Of a stretch of 64,000 nucleotides of DNA, positions 33,986-43,464 are shown piece by piece. Position numbers and translations under genes: made by a program. The notes under the pieces are model-generated. The model worked only from the letters and a program-made list of their open reading frames with translations, made no database searches and had not been told where the DNA came from. How positions within the stretch are numbered: the stretch's first letter is position 1; every line of letters starts with the position of its first letter. The stretch spans positions 17,575 to 81,574 of the forward strand of contig CAJWNY010000002.1 in NCBI GenBank assembly GCA_913043815.1, written 5' to 3'. This DNA comes from an uncultured Gammaproteobacteria bacterium (GTDB lineage Bacteria; Pseudomonadota; Gammaproteobacteria; Pseudomonadales; Azotimanducaceae).

Positions 33986-34717
33986 ATGATGAAATTTCTC
34001 GATAAATTCGTCGATTTGATAGTCACCTTACTAGTTCTGTCCGGTTTTTTTCTCGCTCTAACATTTTCTCTGAGCCATCATATTTGGCAAAGGGTTGGAG
34101 AGCGATGGTCCGCTCTAACGGTATCTCGAAAATTTTCATTCCCCTCGTTGGCTCTTGTCCTAGTTATTTGCTTACTAGGTGTTGTTGATGCTGGATCTGG
34201 TGTCTTAAACGCTCAGCAGGACGGTATAGCAATTAAGACAATAGTAATTGCTAAACCTGCTCAGGGCCGAACGCCCTTTCCGGCGCAAGTTAGTTTATTT
34301 GGTCATCGCATGAGTCTTGGTTTTGGTATTGACCAAGGCCTAGCAAATGAGTTTTCTGCTTGGATATTAGAAGCGGCAGAAAGGCAAAAGCTAAGCCCAG
34401 AACTGATTGCTAGCTTAGTCCTTACTGAAAGTTCGTTCCGCAAATATGTTGTTTCTCACGTAGGCGCGGTAGGGCCGACGCAAGTTAGACCTGATTACTG
34501 GGCCAGTTTTTGTGGTTCGACTAACCTCAAAGACCCTGAACAAAATGTATATTGTGGTGCTCAAGTGTTGCGCCACTTAATAGATCGCTGCACTGGTGAC
34601 TATAATTGTGCACTGTCAGCCTATAACGTAGGTTTTAACTCTACTCCTGGCCCTGCTGCAGATCGTTATATTGCGAAAATTGACCTGCATATGGACTGGT
34701 TAGAAAACGCGCTGTAA
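33986..34717 (+). CDS. Lytic transglycosylase (SLT domain), membrane anchored
   Basis: A 243-residue protein. Residues 9-30 form a membrane helix (LIVTLLVLSGFFLALTF), with a second hydrophobic stretch near 52-72. The C-terminal half is an SLT domain: LIASLVLTESSFRKYVVSHVGAVGPTQVRPDYW with the catalytic Glu in TESSF, then VYCGAQVLRHLIDRC and NCALSAYNVG. It would cleave peptidoglycan glycan strands in the periplasm. GGGGGGG precedes the ATG pair. No secretion-system or pilus genes are nearby, so a general cell-wall role is likely. Cysteines in the SLT part may form a disulfide. Confidence 0.85.
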   Translation: MMKFLDKFVDLIVTLLVLSGFFLALTFSLSHHIWQRVGERWSALTVSRKFSFPSLALVLVICLLGVVDAGSGVLNAQQDGIAIKTIVIAKPAQGRTPFPAQVSLFGHRMSLGFGIDQGLANEFSAWILEAAERQKLSPELIASLVLTESSFRKYVVSHVGAVGPTQVRPDYWASFCGSTNLKDPEQNVYCGAQVLRHLIDRCTGDYNCALSAYNVGFNSTPGPAADRYIAKIDLHMDWLENAL

Positions 34718-34961
34718 AAATCTCGCTTGAACGCATTTCCCACGATTCTCGTTTTAGTTTAAGGGGCCTTAGAGGCTGTTGTCGATCGCAGCTCTGGAAG
34801 GCACATTCCGAGCTCTTTAGTTTTGGAACGCGTCACGATTACAATTGATGGGTAATGAGTTCTTGGCGGTCACTCTCGCCATGATCGAAGATTTGTGTGG
34901 GGCAGGCTAGATATGCCGGACGATGCAAATTATTTAAACTGAGAAAAATTGGGGATTTATC

Positions 34962-35834
34962 ATGATCGATTTCGGCTTACTGATGTTTTCGACAGACTAT
35001 GCAATTGCACCAGACGTATTGGCACGGGAAGCCGAAGTACATGGTTTTGAGTCGCTATTTCTGCCAGAACACACCCATATTCCAGTTAGTCGAAAATCTC
35101 CTTGGCCCGGTGGCGATGAATTGCCCCAAGAGTACTGGCATACCTATGACCCGTTTGTGGCGCTTTCTATGGCCGCGGCGGTTACTGAGAACTTAAAACT
35201 AGGGACCGGCATTTCATTGATTACAGAGCGCGATCCTATTTTGATGGCCAAGCAGGTTGCCAGTTTAGATTATTTGTCAAAAGGCCGGGTCGTATTGGGT
35301 ATTGGTGCGGGCTGGAATGCGGAAGAAATGGAAAATCACGGCACTCCGTTTGCGCATAGATGGAAGATATTGCGCGAACGTATGTTGGCGATGCGCGAGA
35401 TTTGGACCGAGGAGGAAGCCGAGTACCACGGTGATTTTGTCGACTTTGATAAAATTTGGGCATACCCTAAGCCGGTACAAGTCGGTGGCCCGCCGGTACT
35501 GTTGGGTGCGTCTTCCAAATATGTCTACAAGCGTATTGCAGAGTACGGTGATGGTTGGTTCCCGATTTATCAAAATGATAAACGTAAAGGTGCCAATGGC
35601 CCGGTTGATTATTCCGAAGGCATTGCTTGTACTCGCGATGCCTGGCACGAAGCCGGCCGCAGTGGTGAGCCCCAGTTCAGTATTTTTGGTGTAGGTCCCG
35701 ATGCAGAGGCTGTTGAGTCTTTGTTGGAGATGGGCTTTGATCGAATAATATTTGCACTGCCTTCCGCCGAACCAGATGTGGTGCTACCTATGCTAGAAAA
35801 CTATGCGGCAATTGCGCATAAATTTAATGTCTAG
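34962..35834 (+). CDS. LLM-class oxidoreductase, TIGR03619-like
   Basis: A 290-residue luciferase-like enzyme. MIDFGLLMFSTDYAIAPDVLAREAEVHGFESLFLPEHTHIP and GTGISLITERDPILMAKQVASLDYLSKGRVVLGIGAGWN, then HRWKILRERMLAMREIW, are the pattern of the TIGR03619 (Rv2161c-type) F420-dependent family. It is shorter than the other three LLM proteins here, as usual for this family. A modest GGGGA lies before the ATG. No co-directional partner is closer than the YkgJ-like gene. The substrate is unknown. Confidence 0.82.
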   Translation: MIDFGLLMFSTDYAIAPDVLAREAEVHGFESLFLPEHTHIPVSRKSPWPGGDELPQEYWHTYDPFVALSMAAAVTENLKLGTGISLITERDPILMAKQVASLDYLSKGRVVLGIGAGWNAEEMENHGTPFAHRWKILRERMLAMREIWTEEEAEYHGDFVDFDKIWAYPKPVQVGGPPVLLGASSKYVYKRIAEYGDGWFPIYQNDKRKGANGPVDYSEGIACTRDAWHEAGRSGEPQFSIFGVGPDAEAVESLLEMGFDRIIFALPSAEPDVVLPMLENYAAIAHKFNV

Positions 35835-35909
35835 TCTGCGGTTGTCTGTCTGTTCGGATCGGCGTCCCGCCCGGCTCTTATATACGCATTATTCTTGAGA
35901 GTGCAGTAG

Positions 35910-36161
35910 GTGCAATGCAGAGTTGGTTGTGGAGCTTGTTGCATTGCCCCATCAATATCCGGCGCTTTGCCGGGGATGCCCAATGGAAAGCCTGCGGGTA
36001 TAGCATGTATTCATCTCACCGCCGATTTCGCCTGCGCAATTTTTGGTAGGCCCGAGCGTCCACGCTTTTGCAGCCAATTTAGGGCTGAAGTGCTTTTTTG
36101 TGGTTATTCTCGGGCGCAGGCTTTGGATTTGATTGCGGCTGTAGAGCTAGACATTGACTAG
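35910..36161 (+). CDS. YkgJ-family cysteine cluster protein
   Basis: An 83-residue protein rich in cysteine, with CRVGCGACCIAPSIS, GIACIHLTADFACAIFGRPERPRFCSQF, the spacing typical of the YkgJ/Fe-S-like zinc or iron cluster family. The GTG start is fixed by an in-frame TAG immediately upstream. PGMPNGKPAGIACIHL is close to the E. coli YkgJ sequence as I remember it. The family is thought to bind a metal or Fe-S cluster; its role is unproven. It ends two bases before the end of the convergent HAD gene. Confidence 0.85.
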   Translation: MQCRVGCGACCIAPSISGALPGMPNGKPAGIACIHLTADFACAIFGRPERPRFCSQFRAEVLFCGYSRAQALDLIAAVELDID

Positions 36162-36163
36162 TG

Positions 36164-36784
36164 TTAAGAAAGGCTCCCTTGGCTTCGTAGTAATTTGCTG
36201 AGGCGGTTGGCTACCGCTGCTTCACCACTCGTGTGGTAGGCCTCTAGTCCAGCATCTTTTGCTCCTGTAACGTTTTCTAGAGTGTCGTCCAAAAACACCA
36301 CGTCCTTTGGCGCATAACCCATTCGGTTACATACGGTTAAAAATGCCTGAGTATCGGGTTTACGGCTCCCTACTTCTTGAGATAAATATATCGTTTCAAA
36401 GTGGCTAAGCTCGGTGCCAAAGAGATGCTTAAATGAGGCCGAATGGGTAGCATTGGTGTTGCTGAATGCGCAGAGTGTGTAGTGCTTTGCCAGTTGTGGC
36501 AGAAGCTCAATGACAGATTCATAGACCCCTACCCACAAAGCGTTCCAACCCTTTTGCCAGCATGCGTCGGCCATGCTTACGCCCAAAGTGTTTGACATAT
36601 GAGCGCTGTATTCCTTAAAAGAAATTTTGCCCACTTCATGCTGCTTGTAGGCGTCGTCTAGCGTCCATTGATCGTAGAACAAAGAATTATCGACTCCGCT
36701 GTCTTTTGCCCAAGAAGCAAAGACGCGGTGAAAATCTATATCTAAGACAACGCCGCCAAGGTCGAGTAGTACTGCTTTATCCAT
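36164..36784 (-). CDS. HAD-family phosphatase (YihX-like)
   Basis: A 206-residue HAD hydrolase. Motif I LLDLGGVVLDIDFHRV resembles YihX (FDLGNVIVDIDF), motif II is CAFSNTNATH, motif III has SRKPDTQAFL and motif IV is VVFLDDTLENVTGA. The alpha-helical cap lies between motifs I and II. YihX dephosphorylates glucose-1-phosphate; this subfamily's substrates vary. The gene is convergent with ykgJ with only two bases between them and has no co-transcribed partner that I can see. Confidence 0.82.
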   Translation of the reverse strand: MDKAVLLDLGGVVLDIDFHRVFASWAKDSGVDNSLFYDQWTLDDAYKQHEVGKISFKEYSAHMSNTLGVSMADACWQKGWNALWVGVYESVIELLPQLAKHYTLCAFSNTNATHSASFKHLFGTELSHFETIYLSQEVGSRKPDTQAFLTVCNRMGYAPKDVVFLDDTLENVTGAKDAGLEAYHTSGEAAVANRLSKLLRSQGSLS

Positions 36785-36884
36785 CGTTAACCATATTTCT
36801 GAATATTACTGAAAGGTAGAGTTATAGCTTTAAGGCTGCTAAAGCTCTGATAATTTATTCGCTGGGAAGCGCATCATGTATCGT

Positions 36885-38693
36885 TTAAAAGCCGGCTTCA
36901 GTCTTATTGATGGTTTGCAGGTAGACATCATCTAAAACGCTATAGGCTTTTTCGCCACTCTTCATGACAAAGACCGGGCCCTCTATGCTGTCAATATTGA
37001 AGCCCTGCTGTCTGAGTTCACCTTTGAGCATTTTGAAGGTGCCGGTGACATCTATTTCAGAATCCACGCGTATGAACACCGGGACGGCATAGCTGGGCAA
37101 AGCGTCTTGTACGAATTGCGCAAAAGCCTCTAAATTGAGTTCAGCTACATCATCATTAAGGGTGATTGAAACCATGCCCGCACGGCCGTCGGCTCCGGGC
37201 ACCTCTACGCCATAAACGTTGCAAAATTTAACTTCGGGGAAGGCGTTAATGATTTCGCCCACTTCGTTTGTCGAAACGTTCTCAGCCTTCCAGCGGAAGG
37301 TATCGCCTACTCGGTCAACAAACTGGTAGTGGTCGTAGCCAAGTGCATAGCCGACATCTACCGTGCGCATTAGGTCGCCGGTATTGAACCAAGCGTCATC
37401 TTTTTGCAGCGCGCTGCGTAACACTTTACCCTCGGTTGCCGCCTTGTCGGTGTAGCCTTCAAAAACTGTGTCAGGGGTTATTTTACCCAGCAGTAAACCT
37501 GCCTCCCCTGGCATAACGGGAATGCAGAAGCCCTGGTTGTCGCGGACAATTTCGTCGTTATCGACATCATATTGAACCAAGCTCACCTCAGCAGAAGTCA
37601 TGCCCACAGTTAGGTCTTTGTTCATAAGGTTGGCGAAAGCGACGTTGCCTTCTGACGCGCCGTAAAATTCGCAAATTCGTGAAATGCCGTAGCGCTTTTT
37701 AAAAGTCATCCAAATATCAGGTCGTAGACCGTTGCCCATGATGGTGCGTAGTGGCGTATTTGCGTCGTCGGTCTTGTGCTCCGAGTTGACTAAATAACGG
37801 CATAGTTCGCCAATATAGATCATGTGAGTGCAGTTGTGCTGACGTATCTCATTGAGAAAATTGCTGGCAGAGAATTTGCGCCGTACAAACATACTGGCGC
37901 CTGTGGCAAGGGCAGCGCCCACGCCCAATAACAGTCCAGTGGCGTGATAGAGCGGTAAGCAAAGATAGATTCTATCATGGGTTTTGCATTTGAGGCCGCC
38001 TGTTCCAGCCATGTCGCCGCTGATCAAGTAGCGCCTATTGGAGATAACCGCTGCTTTGGGCAGCCCTGTGGTGCCCGAGGTGTAAATATAGAAGGCTGTA
38101 TCGCCCAAAGTAGAGGCAGACGTTTCTACTGGATCTTCTGCATCGGCAGATTCCGCTGCTGAGCCCAAATCCTTGCTCCACTGCGGTGCAGATTTGTCGC
38201 CTGAGTCGGCAATAAATAAGAAATCTTGACCCCGCTCTAGTGGTAATTCGGCATATACGTCCTGCAGTGAATCCATTACCTCTTCGCCAAAAATGCATTT
38301 TTTTGAGTGAGTCACCGTAATGCAATGAATCAGTGATTTACTAGTCAAGTTAGTGTTAAGGAGGCCTGCTGTGACACCAATTTTGTTTAAGCCCATCAGT
38401 AACGCGAGGAACTCTACTCTGTTCTCCATCATTACACTGACGTTGTCGCCGCGACCCAAACCTTCGGCTTTCATAGCTGACGAATAGCGATTTGCCACAG
38501 CATTAAGTTCTGACCAGGTTAGGTGCTGGTCTTCAAAGATTAGCGCAGAGCGATCTTTGAAGCGTAGGGCATTTGCTTCAAGTCGTCCGCCAGGGCTATC
38601 TATGACCTCAAATGGGCGAGGTTTCATACCTTTTTTGAGCCTCAATAGCCCGGGTATGTGAGTCAGTGTCGAGATATCTTTTATAAGTTGCAT
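36885..38693 (-). CDS. Long-chain acyl-CoA synthetase (FadD6/FATP-like)
   Basis: A 602-residue ANL ligase of the very-long-chain/FATP branch. IYTSGTTGLPKAAVISNRRY is the P-loop near residue 211, CEFYGASEGNVAF the adenylate motif near 340, FVDRVGDTFRWKAENVSTNEV the hinge with the FRWKGENV pattern of FATP/FadD6, and GTFKMLKGELRQQGF the C-terminal region. Such enzymes couple uptake of long-chain or cholate-like acids to CoA activation. A short hydrophobic segment (THIPGLLRLKKG) is at the N-terminus. It is the third acyl-CoA ligase of the window, and is divergent from the metallo-hydrolase at 38856. Confidence 0.88.
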   Translation of the reverse strand: MQLIKDISTLTHIPGLLRLKKGMKPRPFEVIDSPGGRLEANALRFKDRSALIFEDQHLTWSELNAVANRYSSAMKAEGLGRGDNVSVMMENRVEFLALLMGLNKIGVTAGLLNTNLTSKSLIHCITVTHSKKCIFGEEVMDSLQDVYAELPLERGQDFLFIADSGDKSAPQWSKDLGSAAESADAEDPVETSASTLGDTAFYIYTSGTTGLPKAAVISNRRYLISGDMAGTGGLKCKTHDRIYLCLPLYHATGLLLGVGAALATGASMFVRRKFSASNFLNEIRQHNCTHMIYIGELCRYLVNSEHKTDDANTPLRTIMGNGLRPDIWMTFKKRYGISRICEFYGASEGNVAFANLMNKDLTVGMTSAEVSLVQYDVDNDEIVRDNQGFCIPVMPGEAGLLLGKITPDTVFEGYTDKAATEGKVLRSALQKDDAWFNTGDLMRTVDVGYALGYDHYQFVDRVGDTFRWKAENVSTNEVGEIINAFPEVKFCNVYGVEVPGADGRAGMVSITLNDDVAELNLEAFAQFVQDALPSYAVPVFIRVDSEIDVTGTFKMLKGELRQQGFNIDSIEGPVFVMKSGEKAYSVLDDVYLQTINKTEAGF

Positions 38694-38855
38694 ATTGCCC
38701 CTCCAGGCGAGCCTTCATTTTTCTAACCAAGTTTCTAATTTAAGAACGATACCAAAAATAGTAGTCTCTTGGGACTTCAGGTTACTAATTGCAATTAGTA
38801 AGTTTTGATTAAATTGGTCGCAAATTTGCAGGTCTAAATAGGTGGGGGGAAGGTT

Positions 38856-39713
38856 ATGAATCAGTGGCAAATAGGTGGTGTGAAAATCACACGTATTATT
38901 GAAATGGAAACAACCGGCGGTTCGCGTTTTATATTACCTGACGCCACTCGGGAAGCGTGTCAGGCGTTAGAGTGGATGCAGCCTCATTTTATGGATGCGC
39001 AAGGTAATTTGATTATGAGTGTACATGCGCTCGTCATAGATACAGGTCCCCGTCGCATCTTAGTGGACACCTGTATAGGTAATGATAAAGAACGCAACAT
39101 TCCCAACTGGTCGCATTTGCAAACCAACTTTTTGCAAGATTTGGCTGATGCCGGCTATCCACGTGAAAGCATTGATACGGTTTTGTGCACACACCTGCAT
39201 GTAGATCATGTGGGCTGGAATACGATGTTTGTGGACGACAAATGGGTCCCAACCTTTCCCAACGCCCGCTACCTCATTGCAGCGAAAGAATGGGCCTATT
39301 GGGATGCCAATGAAGACGAATCTAAGTACGGCCCAGTGCTAGCTGACTCGGTACGGCCTATAGTGGAAGCTGGGTTGGTTGATCTGGTCAAAGAGGATCA
39401 CAAGCTTTGCGCTGAGGTGCAATTGCAATCAACGCCAGGTCATACGCCCGGCCATGTTAGCGTGCATATCAGCGCAAGTGATAGTGAGGCTTTAATCACC
39501 GGAGACTGCATTCATCACCCCGTGCAAATGACTAAAACCCATTGGTGTTCGTCTGCTGATTTCGACCAAGAACAGGGTCAGAGCACTCGAGAATCATTGC
39601 TTGAGCGCTATGTGGATGAAGATATTTTGATCATTGGAACTCATTTCGCCAGCCCTACCGCTGGGCATGTAAAGCATCATCCTCAGGGAGGCTACTGGCT
39701 GGACGTGGAGTAG
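38856..39713 (+). CDS. MBL-fold metallo-hydrolase
   Basis: A 285-residue metallo-beta-lactamase-fold protein. The metal motif is THLHVDHVGW (HxHxDH); further ligands are in STPGHTPGHVSVHI, ITGDCIHHPVQ and the C-terminal GTHFASPTAGHV. GGGGGAAGG lies before the ATG. The N-terminus (QIGGVKITRIIEME) and overall layout match the family that includes AHL lactonases and various hydrolases of esters and thioesters. Substrate is not evident; being divergent from a FATP-like ligase makes a lactone or acyl thioester plausible. Confidence 0.85.
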   Translation: MNQWQIGGVKITRIIEMETTGGSRFILPDATREACQALEWMQPHFMDAQGNLIMSVHALVIDTGPRRILVDTCIGNDKERNIPNWSHLQTNFLQDLADAGYPRESIDTVLCTHLHVDHVGWNTMFVDDKWVPTFPNARYLIAAKEWAYWDANEDESKYGPVLADSVRPIVEAGLVDLVKEDHKLCAEVQLQSTPGHTPGHVSVHISASDSEALITGDCIHHPVQMTKTHWCSSADFDQEQGQSTRESLLERYVDEDILIIGTHFASPTAGHVKHHPQGGYWLDVE

Positions 39714-39894
39714 GAAATTGTTGATAGGCTAGATGAATTTTCTAACGAGTTGTTAGTTAAGGTTTGTGCCTATTCACCACAATCTCTCAACCAGGCGTGC
39801 TCTGATTTTTTCCTTATCTCTGTGATGCTGAAGAAGCGTGAAAAGGCAAAAGAAAGGAAAGGGGTGAAAAGACGCTGTAAAATTGGTCTCAGAT

Positions 39895-40857
39895 TCAGTT
39901 AGCTTTTCTTACCTCTTTTTCCAGCTTCTCGACAGTAGTTTGCATTCTATCCCATTGACTAAATAGATAGTCGGTTTGGTCTAGTTTTGGCAGTTGCGCA
40001 AATGGAATACGCCAGAAATGAATTCGCACGTGCTGATTCAACCAACCACCGCTGAGTAAATCATGGATATCGGCAGAGCCCTCAAATCCTGCATGGGCGA
40101 GGAATACTAAGTCTTTGCCTGGATTTGAATCTAACATACCGCTTACACCGCCTAATCTGGGTGGCAGAAGGTCTGGCCAGCGTTCAATTTGGTTCTTTAG
40201 GTGGGGGTGTTTGGCCGCTAATTCTTCATGCTTTTTCCGCGTGAAACGAGTTCCCTCTGGGTAAATCAGTACCGACTGATCAATCGGTGCTTGGCACATC
40301 AATTCAGTCACCTCTTGAATTGCTTTGGCTGAATCGCTTCCAGAACGATCAACGAAAACATTGGGTAATCTGTGGCCGCCGATATCTATGCATGGGAGTA
40401 GACGTAGTTCCTGTTTCAGCACGTAGCGCAGTCCCTCTGCGCGAGCTTGACCAAAAAATAGCAGTGGCAAAACCGTATCTGCCATGCTGGTATGGCGGCA
40501 CAAGACCAATGCGCAATTGCCCGCTATCGCATCTTCGCCAGTTACTTCAATTTTGAGGTTGAATAACCATTTGCCCATTTCAAATAGTGAGCGCGCCCAC
40601 CAAAATTGAACGTCTCGGTCTTTTTGAATACGCTTGTCTATATTTTGGTATCGTACCCAAACCCACGCGAATTTGCTCAGTCCAATCCATTCATAACCAA
40701 TAAAGCCGTAAATAAATGCTACTGCTTGGGGGGTGGTTTTGAATTTGGGTAGAAAACTCATAAGGAACGCTGAGACAAGAACGCATGGCGCTAAGATAAC
40801 TGCGACGATTGTTGCGACAATAAGTACTGAAATGGTGAGCAAACGCCTTGAATACAT
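39895..40857 (-). CDS. Lysophospholipid acyltransferase family protein (PlsC-like)
   Basis: A 320-residue membrane protein. A hydrophobic N-terminus (residues 6-35) anchors it. The acyltransferase motif I HX4D is CRHTSMADTVLPL, motif III-like YPEGTRFTRKK, and FVDRSGSD lies between them. The layout resembles YihG and related 1-acyl-glycerol-3-phosphate acyltransferases, which attach a second acyl chain to lysophosphatidate at the inner face of the inner membrane. It might instead serve another lipid acceptor. It lies upstream of nothing on the same strand within operon range; the MATE gene is also on this strand, 119 bases upstream of it. Confidence 0.83.
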   Translation of the reverse strand: MYSRRLLTISVLIVATIVAVILAPCVLVSAFLMSFLPKFKTTPQAVAFIYGFIGYEWIGLSKFAWVWVRYQNIDKRIQKDRDVQFWWARSLFEMGKWLFNLKIEVTGEDAIAGNCALVLCRHTSMADTVLPLLFFGQARAEGLRYVLKQELRLLPCIDIGGHRLPNVFVDRSGSDSAKAIQEVTELMCQAPIDQSVLIYPEGTRFTRKKHEELAAKHPHLKNQIERWPDLLPPRLGGVSGMLDSNPGKDLVFLAHAGFEGSADIHDLLSGGWLNQHVRIHFWRIPFAQLPKLDQTDYLFSQWDRMQTTVEKLEKEVRKAN

Positions 40858-40976
40858 TGCATAAATCCTAATTAGAGTAGCTTAGTGAGCAAACATGCAG
40901 CGGGGGGACGAATTGGCGACCTAGGTAGACAGTTTTGACTGTGCGAGTGACTGGATTTCAGAGTCATAATTATAGC

Positions 40977-42371
40977 CTACGCCCTTAGAGTTTGCGCTTT
41001 CATCATTTTAGTCATGCTATCCAATCTGATGCTAAACCATTTCCAACTAACAACACCAAACAGTGCATTGCTTACCAGAGTGGCTGCGAAAATGCCAACA
41101 TAGCCCATTGTGTCGTTGAGCAATGTCGCTAGCGGCACATAGACGACAATCATTCTGGCGAAGGACAATGCAGTGCTTGGAAGAGGTTTGCCCAGTGCAT
41201 TAAAGGATGCGCTGGACATCATAAGCACTCCCCATAAGCCATAACTCCACGGCACCAGCGCTAAATAAAGCCCTGCGACCTTAACCACTTCAGGTTTAGC
41301 ATCGATAAGCCTAGCAACGTCTTCGCCAAAAAAGAAAAGAGGTATGGCAACAATGAAGCCCCAACTCAAGCTGAAAATGTAACTTACGTTTACGCCACTC
41401 CGAACGCGACTAAACTCTCTGGCGCCCCAATTTTGTCCTACGAAGGGACCAATTGATCCAGATAACGCAAAAAGTAGCATGACCGCTAACGCTTCAAGTC
41501 TGCCTGCAACGCCAAAGCCAGCTACCGCATCTTGGCCATAGTCTGCAATCAGAAAAGTAATGTAGGCCGCCGTAAACGGACCTATGAGGTTGGTTGCGAT
41601 TGCTGGGACACCAATGTGCAGTATTCTTTTGGTGGAGGCTAACCAGCCTTTGAAAACGCTTTTAGTTAAAATCATTGAGCCGTGATAAACGTACCAGAGG
41701 GTGACTACGAGAGTTAAAAATCTTGTCAGTGTCATTGCCGTCGCAGCACCGGCTAATTCCATGGCCGGTAGGCCAAACCAGCCGAAGATAAGAAAGGGGT
41801 CAATTATTAAGTTAATCACAGAACCCACCGTCATTATAATGCCGGGGATAGCGGCGCTGCCATTGGCGCGCATAATGCTGCCGCAAATCATACTGGTCGT
41901 GAAGAGCACACTTCCAGGTAGATAAATGTCTAGGTAGCTATGAATGAGTGGAAGCATTTCTGGTTCTGCGCCCATGGCTAGAAACAGTGGGTCAATAATT
42001 AACCAGCACAACGCTGCAATGACCACCATGGCTACAAAGACTAAAATAAGGCTGTGTGTACCTAGCCGTGGGACGTCATTATCGTCACTGATCTTGCCGC
42101 TACCGGTGTTGGAATATTGTTTGCTGCCCACGCTGCGAGCAATGACCGAGGACGTGCCAATACTTATGCCCAAAGCAATGCTCGTGAGGATCATCACCAA
42201 AGGGAACGTGAACGTGATGGCCGCTACATAAGCGGTACCCAACTGCCCGATAAAGCCCATCTCTAGGGTTTGTACCAATATGCTAGATGACACGCCCATC
42301 ATCATGGGAGCAGTTAGCTTGGCTAAAGAGCTTGGAACTTTACCTTGGGTAAGATCATGGTTGGACATCAT
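40977..42371 (-). CDS. MATE family efflux transporter
   Basis: A 464-residue membrane protein with the two six-helix halves of the MATE family. ILVQTLEMGFIGQLGTAYVAAITF in the first helix pair, SIGTSSVIARSVGSKQ in the loop and the second-half FAGFGVAGRLEALAVMLLFALSGSIGPFVGQNWGA are typical. It would export cationic compounds or metabolites using a sodium or proton gradient. No regulator lies beside it. The divergent HisN-like gene starts 141 bases away. Confidence 0.88.
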   Translation of the reverse strand: MMSNHDLTQGKVPSSLAKLTAPMMMGVSSSILVQTLEMGFIGQLGTAYVAAITFTFPLVMILTSIALGISIGTSSVIARSVGSKQYSNTGSGKISDDNDVPRLGTHSLILVFVAMVVIAALCWLIIDPLFLAMGAEPEMLPLIHSYLDIYLPGSVLFTTSMICGSIMRANGSAAIPGIIMTVGSVINLIIDPFLIFGWFGLPAMELAGAATAMTLTRFLTLVVTLWYVYHGSMILTKSVFKGWLASTKRILHIGVPAIATNLIGPFTAAYITFLIADYGQDAVAGFGVAGRLEALAVMLLFALSGSIGPFVGQNWGAREFSRVRSGVNVSYIFSLSWGFIVAIPLFFFGEDVARLIDAKPEVVKVAGLYLALVPWSYGLWGVLMMSSASFNALGKPLPSTALSFARMIVVYVPLATLLNDTMGYVGIFAATLVSNALFGVVSWKWFSIRLDSMTKMMKAQTLRA

Positions 42372-42512
42372 TTAAAGTATCGCACGGCCGGGCGTCCACG
42401 GGGGGTGAAATAGCAGAGAAATGTTATCGATTTTTTGTTGTTAGGGCGGGGTCCGCCATTCGAACTAGAAGCCAAGATCATTCCTGCGTAACATATCGTC
42501 TCGCAAATTCTC

Positions 42513-43349
42513 ATGGATCAATTTATGACTAGCTCATTTGGCTACACGCCAGCCGTTTTCGTCTCTAACGAGCAACGTCATGAATTCTTACAATTTGCGC
42601 AGCAGGCCGCTCGTTTAGCGGGTTCGATAGTACTACCCTATTTTCGCACCAAAATCAGCGCGCAAAATAAAGTTATAGGTAAGGGCTTTGACCCCGTTAC
42701 CGCAGCGGATCAAGGTGCGGAAGCGGCAATTCGAAAGTCGATTGAAGACACTTATCCTGCACATGGTATTTATGGCGAAGAGTTCGGTCTGAAAAGGGGT
42801 AATGGCCTTACTTGGGTAATAGACCCGATTGATGGCACCCGCGCGTTCATGAGCGGCATGTTGCACTGGGGTATACTGCTAGCGCTATTTGACGGAGAAA
42901 ATCCCATAGTGGGTGTGATGTATCAACCCTATACGGATGAGCTATTTTTTGGCGACGGGGATACAGCCTGGATGGCGCGTGGCGATGTAACCCGACAATT
43001 ACACACCAGCCAATGTGCCAGTATTGAGCAAGCAATTATGACCACTACAGGCACTGCATGGTTCTCTCCCCAGCAATTATTTTGTTACGGCCAACTGCGT
43101 GAAAGTGTGCGGATGCATAAAGTAGGTGGCGATTGCTATATTTTTGGCATGGTTGCCATGGGGCAGATTGATTTTGGCGTAGAAGGTCGCCTGAATGCTT
43201 ACGATATTCAGGCCTTGATCCCCATTATTAGGGGCGCTGGCGGGGTTGTGACCACGTGGAACGGCGAAAACCCTAGTATGGGCGGGGATATCATTGCCTC
43301 CGCGAACATCGAATTACATGAGCAAGCCCTGGTTATTCTGACTGATTAG
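42513..43349 (+). CDS. Inositol monophosphatase family phosphatase (HisN-like)
   Basis: A 278-residue Mg-dependent phosphatase. The metal site is GEEFG (Glu89/Glu90) and WVIDPIDGTRAF (Asp104, Asp107), with AYDIQALIPIIRGAGG and the C-terminal WNGENPSMGGDIIAS completing it. FDPVTAADQGAE is the substrate loop. The sequence is close to HisN histidinol-phosphatase and to inositol monophosphatase; the FDPVT.AD region favours HisN-like. No ribosome binding site is obvious at the ATG 42513 and the first 20 residues look non-conserved, so the real start may be further in. Confidence 0.8.
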   Translation: MDQFMTSSFGYTPAVFVSNEQRHEFLQFAQQAARLAGSIVLPYFRTKISAQNKVIGKGFDPVTAADQGAEAAIRKSIEDTYPAHGIYGEEFGLKRGNGLTWVIDPIDGTRAFMSGMLHWGILLALFDGENPIVGVMYQPYTDELFFGDGDTAWMARGDVTRQLHTSQCASIEQAIMTTTGTAWFSPQQLFCYGQLRESVRMHKVGGDCYIFGMVAMGQIDFGVEGRLNAYDIQALIPIIRGAGGVVTTWNGENPSMGGDIIASANIELHEQALVILTD

Positions 43350-43464
43350 AATTTGGAGTAATTCCAACTTAGGGGTAACGCTTACGTGGACAAAGAGGTA
43401 GTGGCTTTATCAACTTCCGGTAATTCGATCTAGATCTGGGGTAGGTGGGTAAGCTCGGTACACC

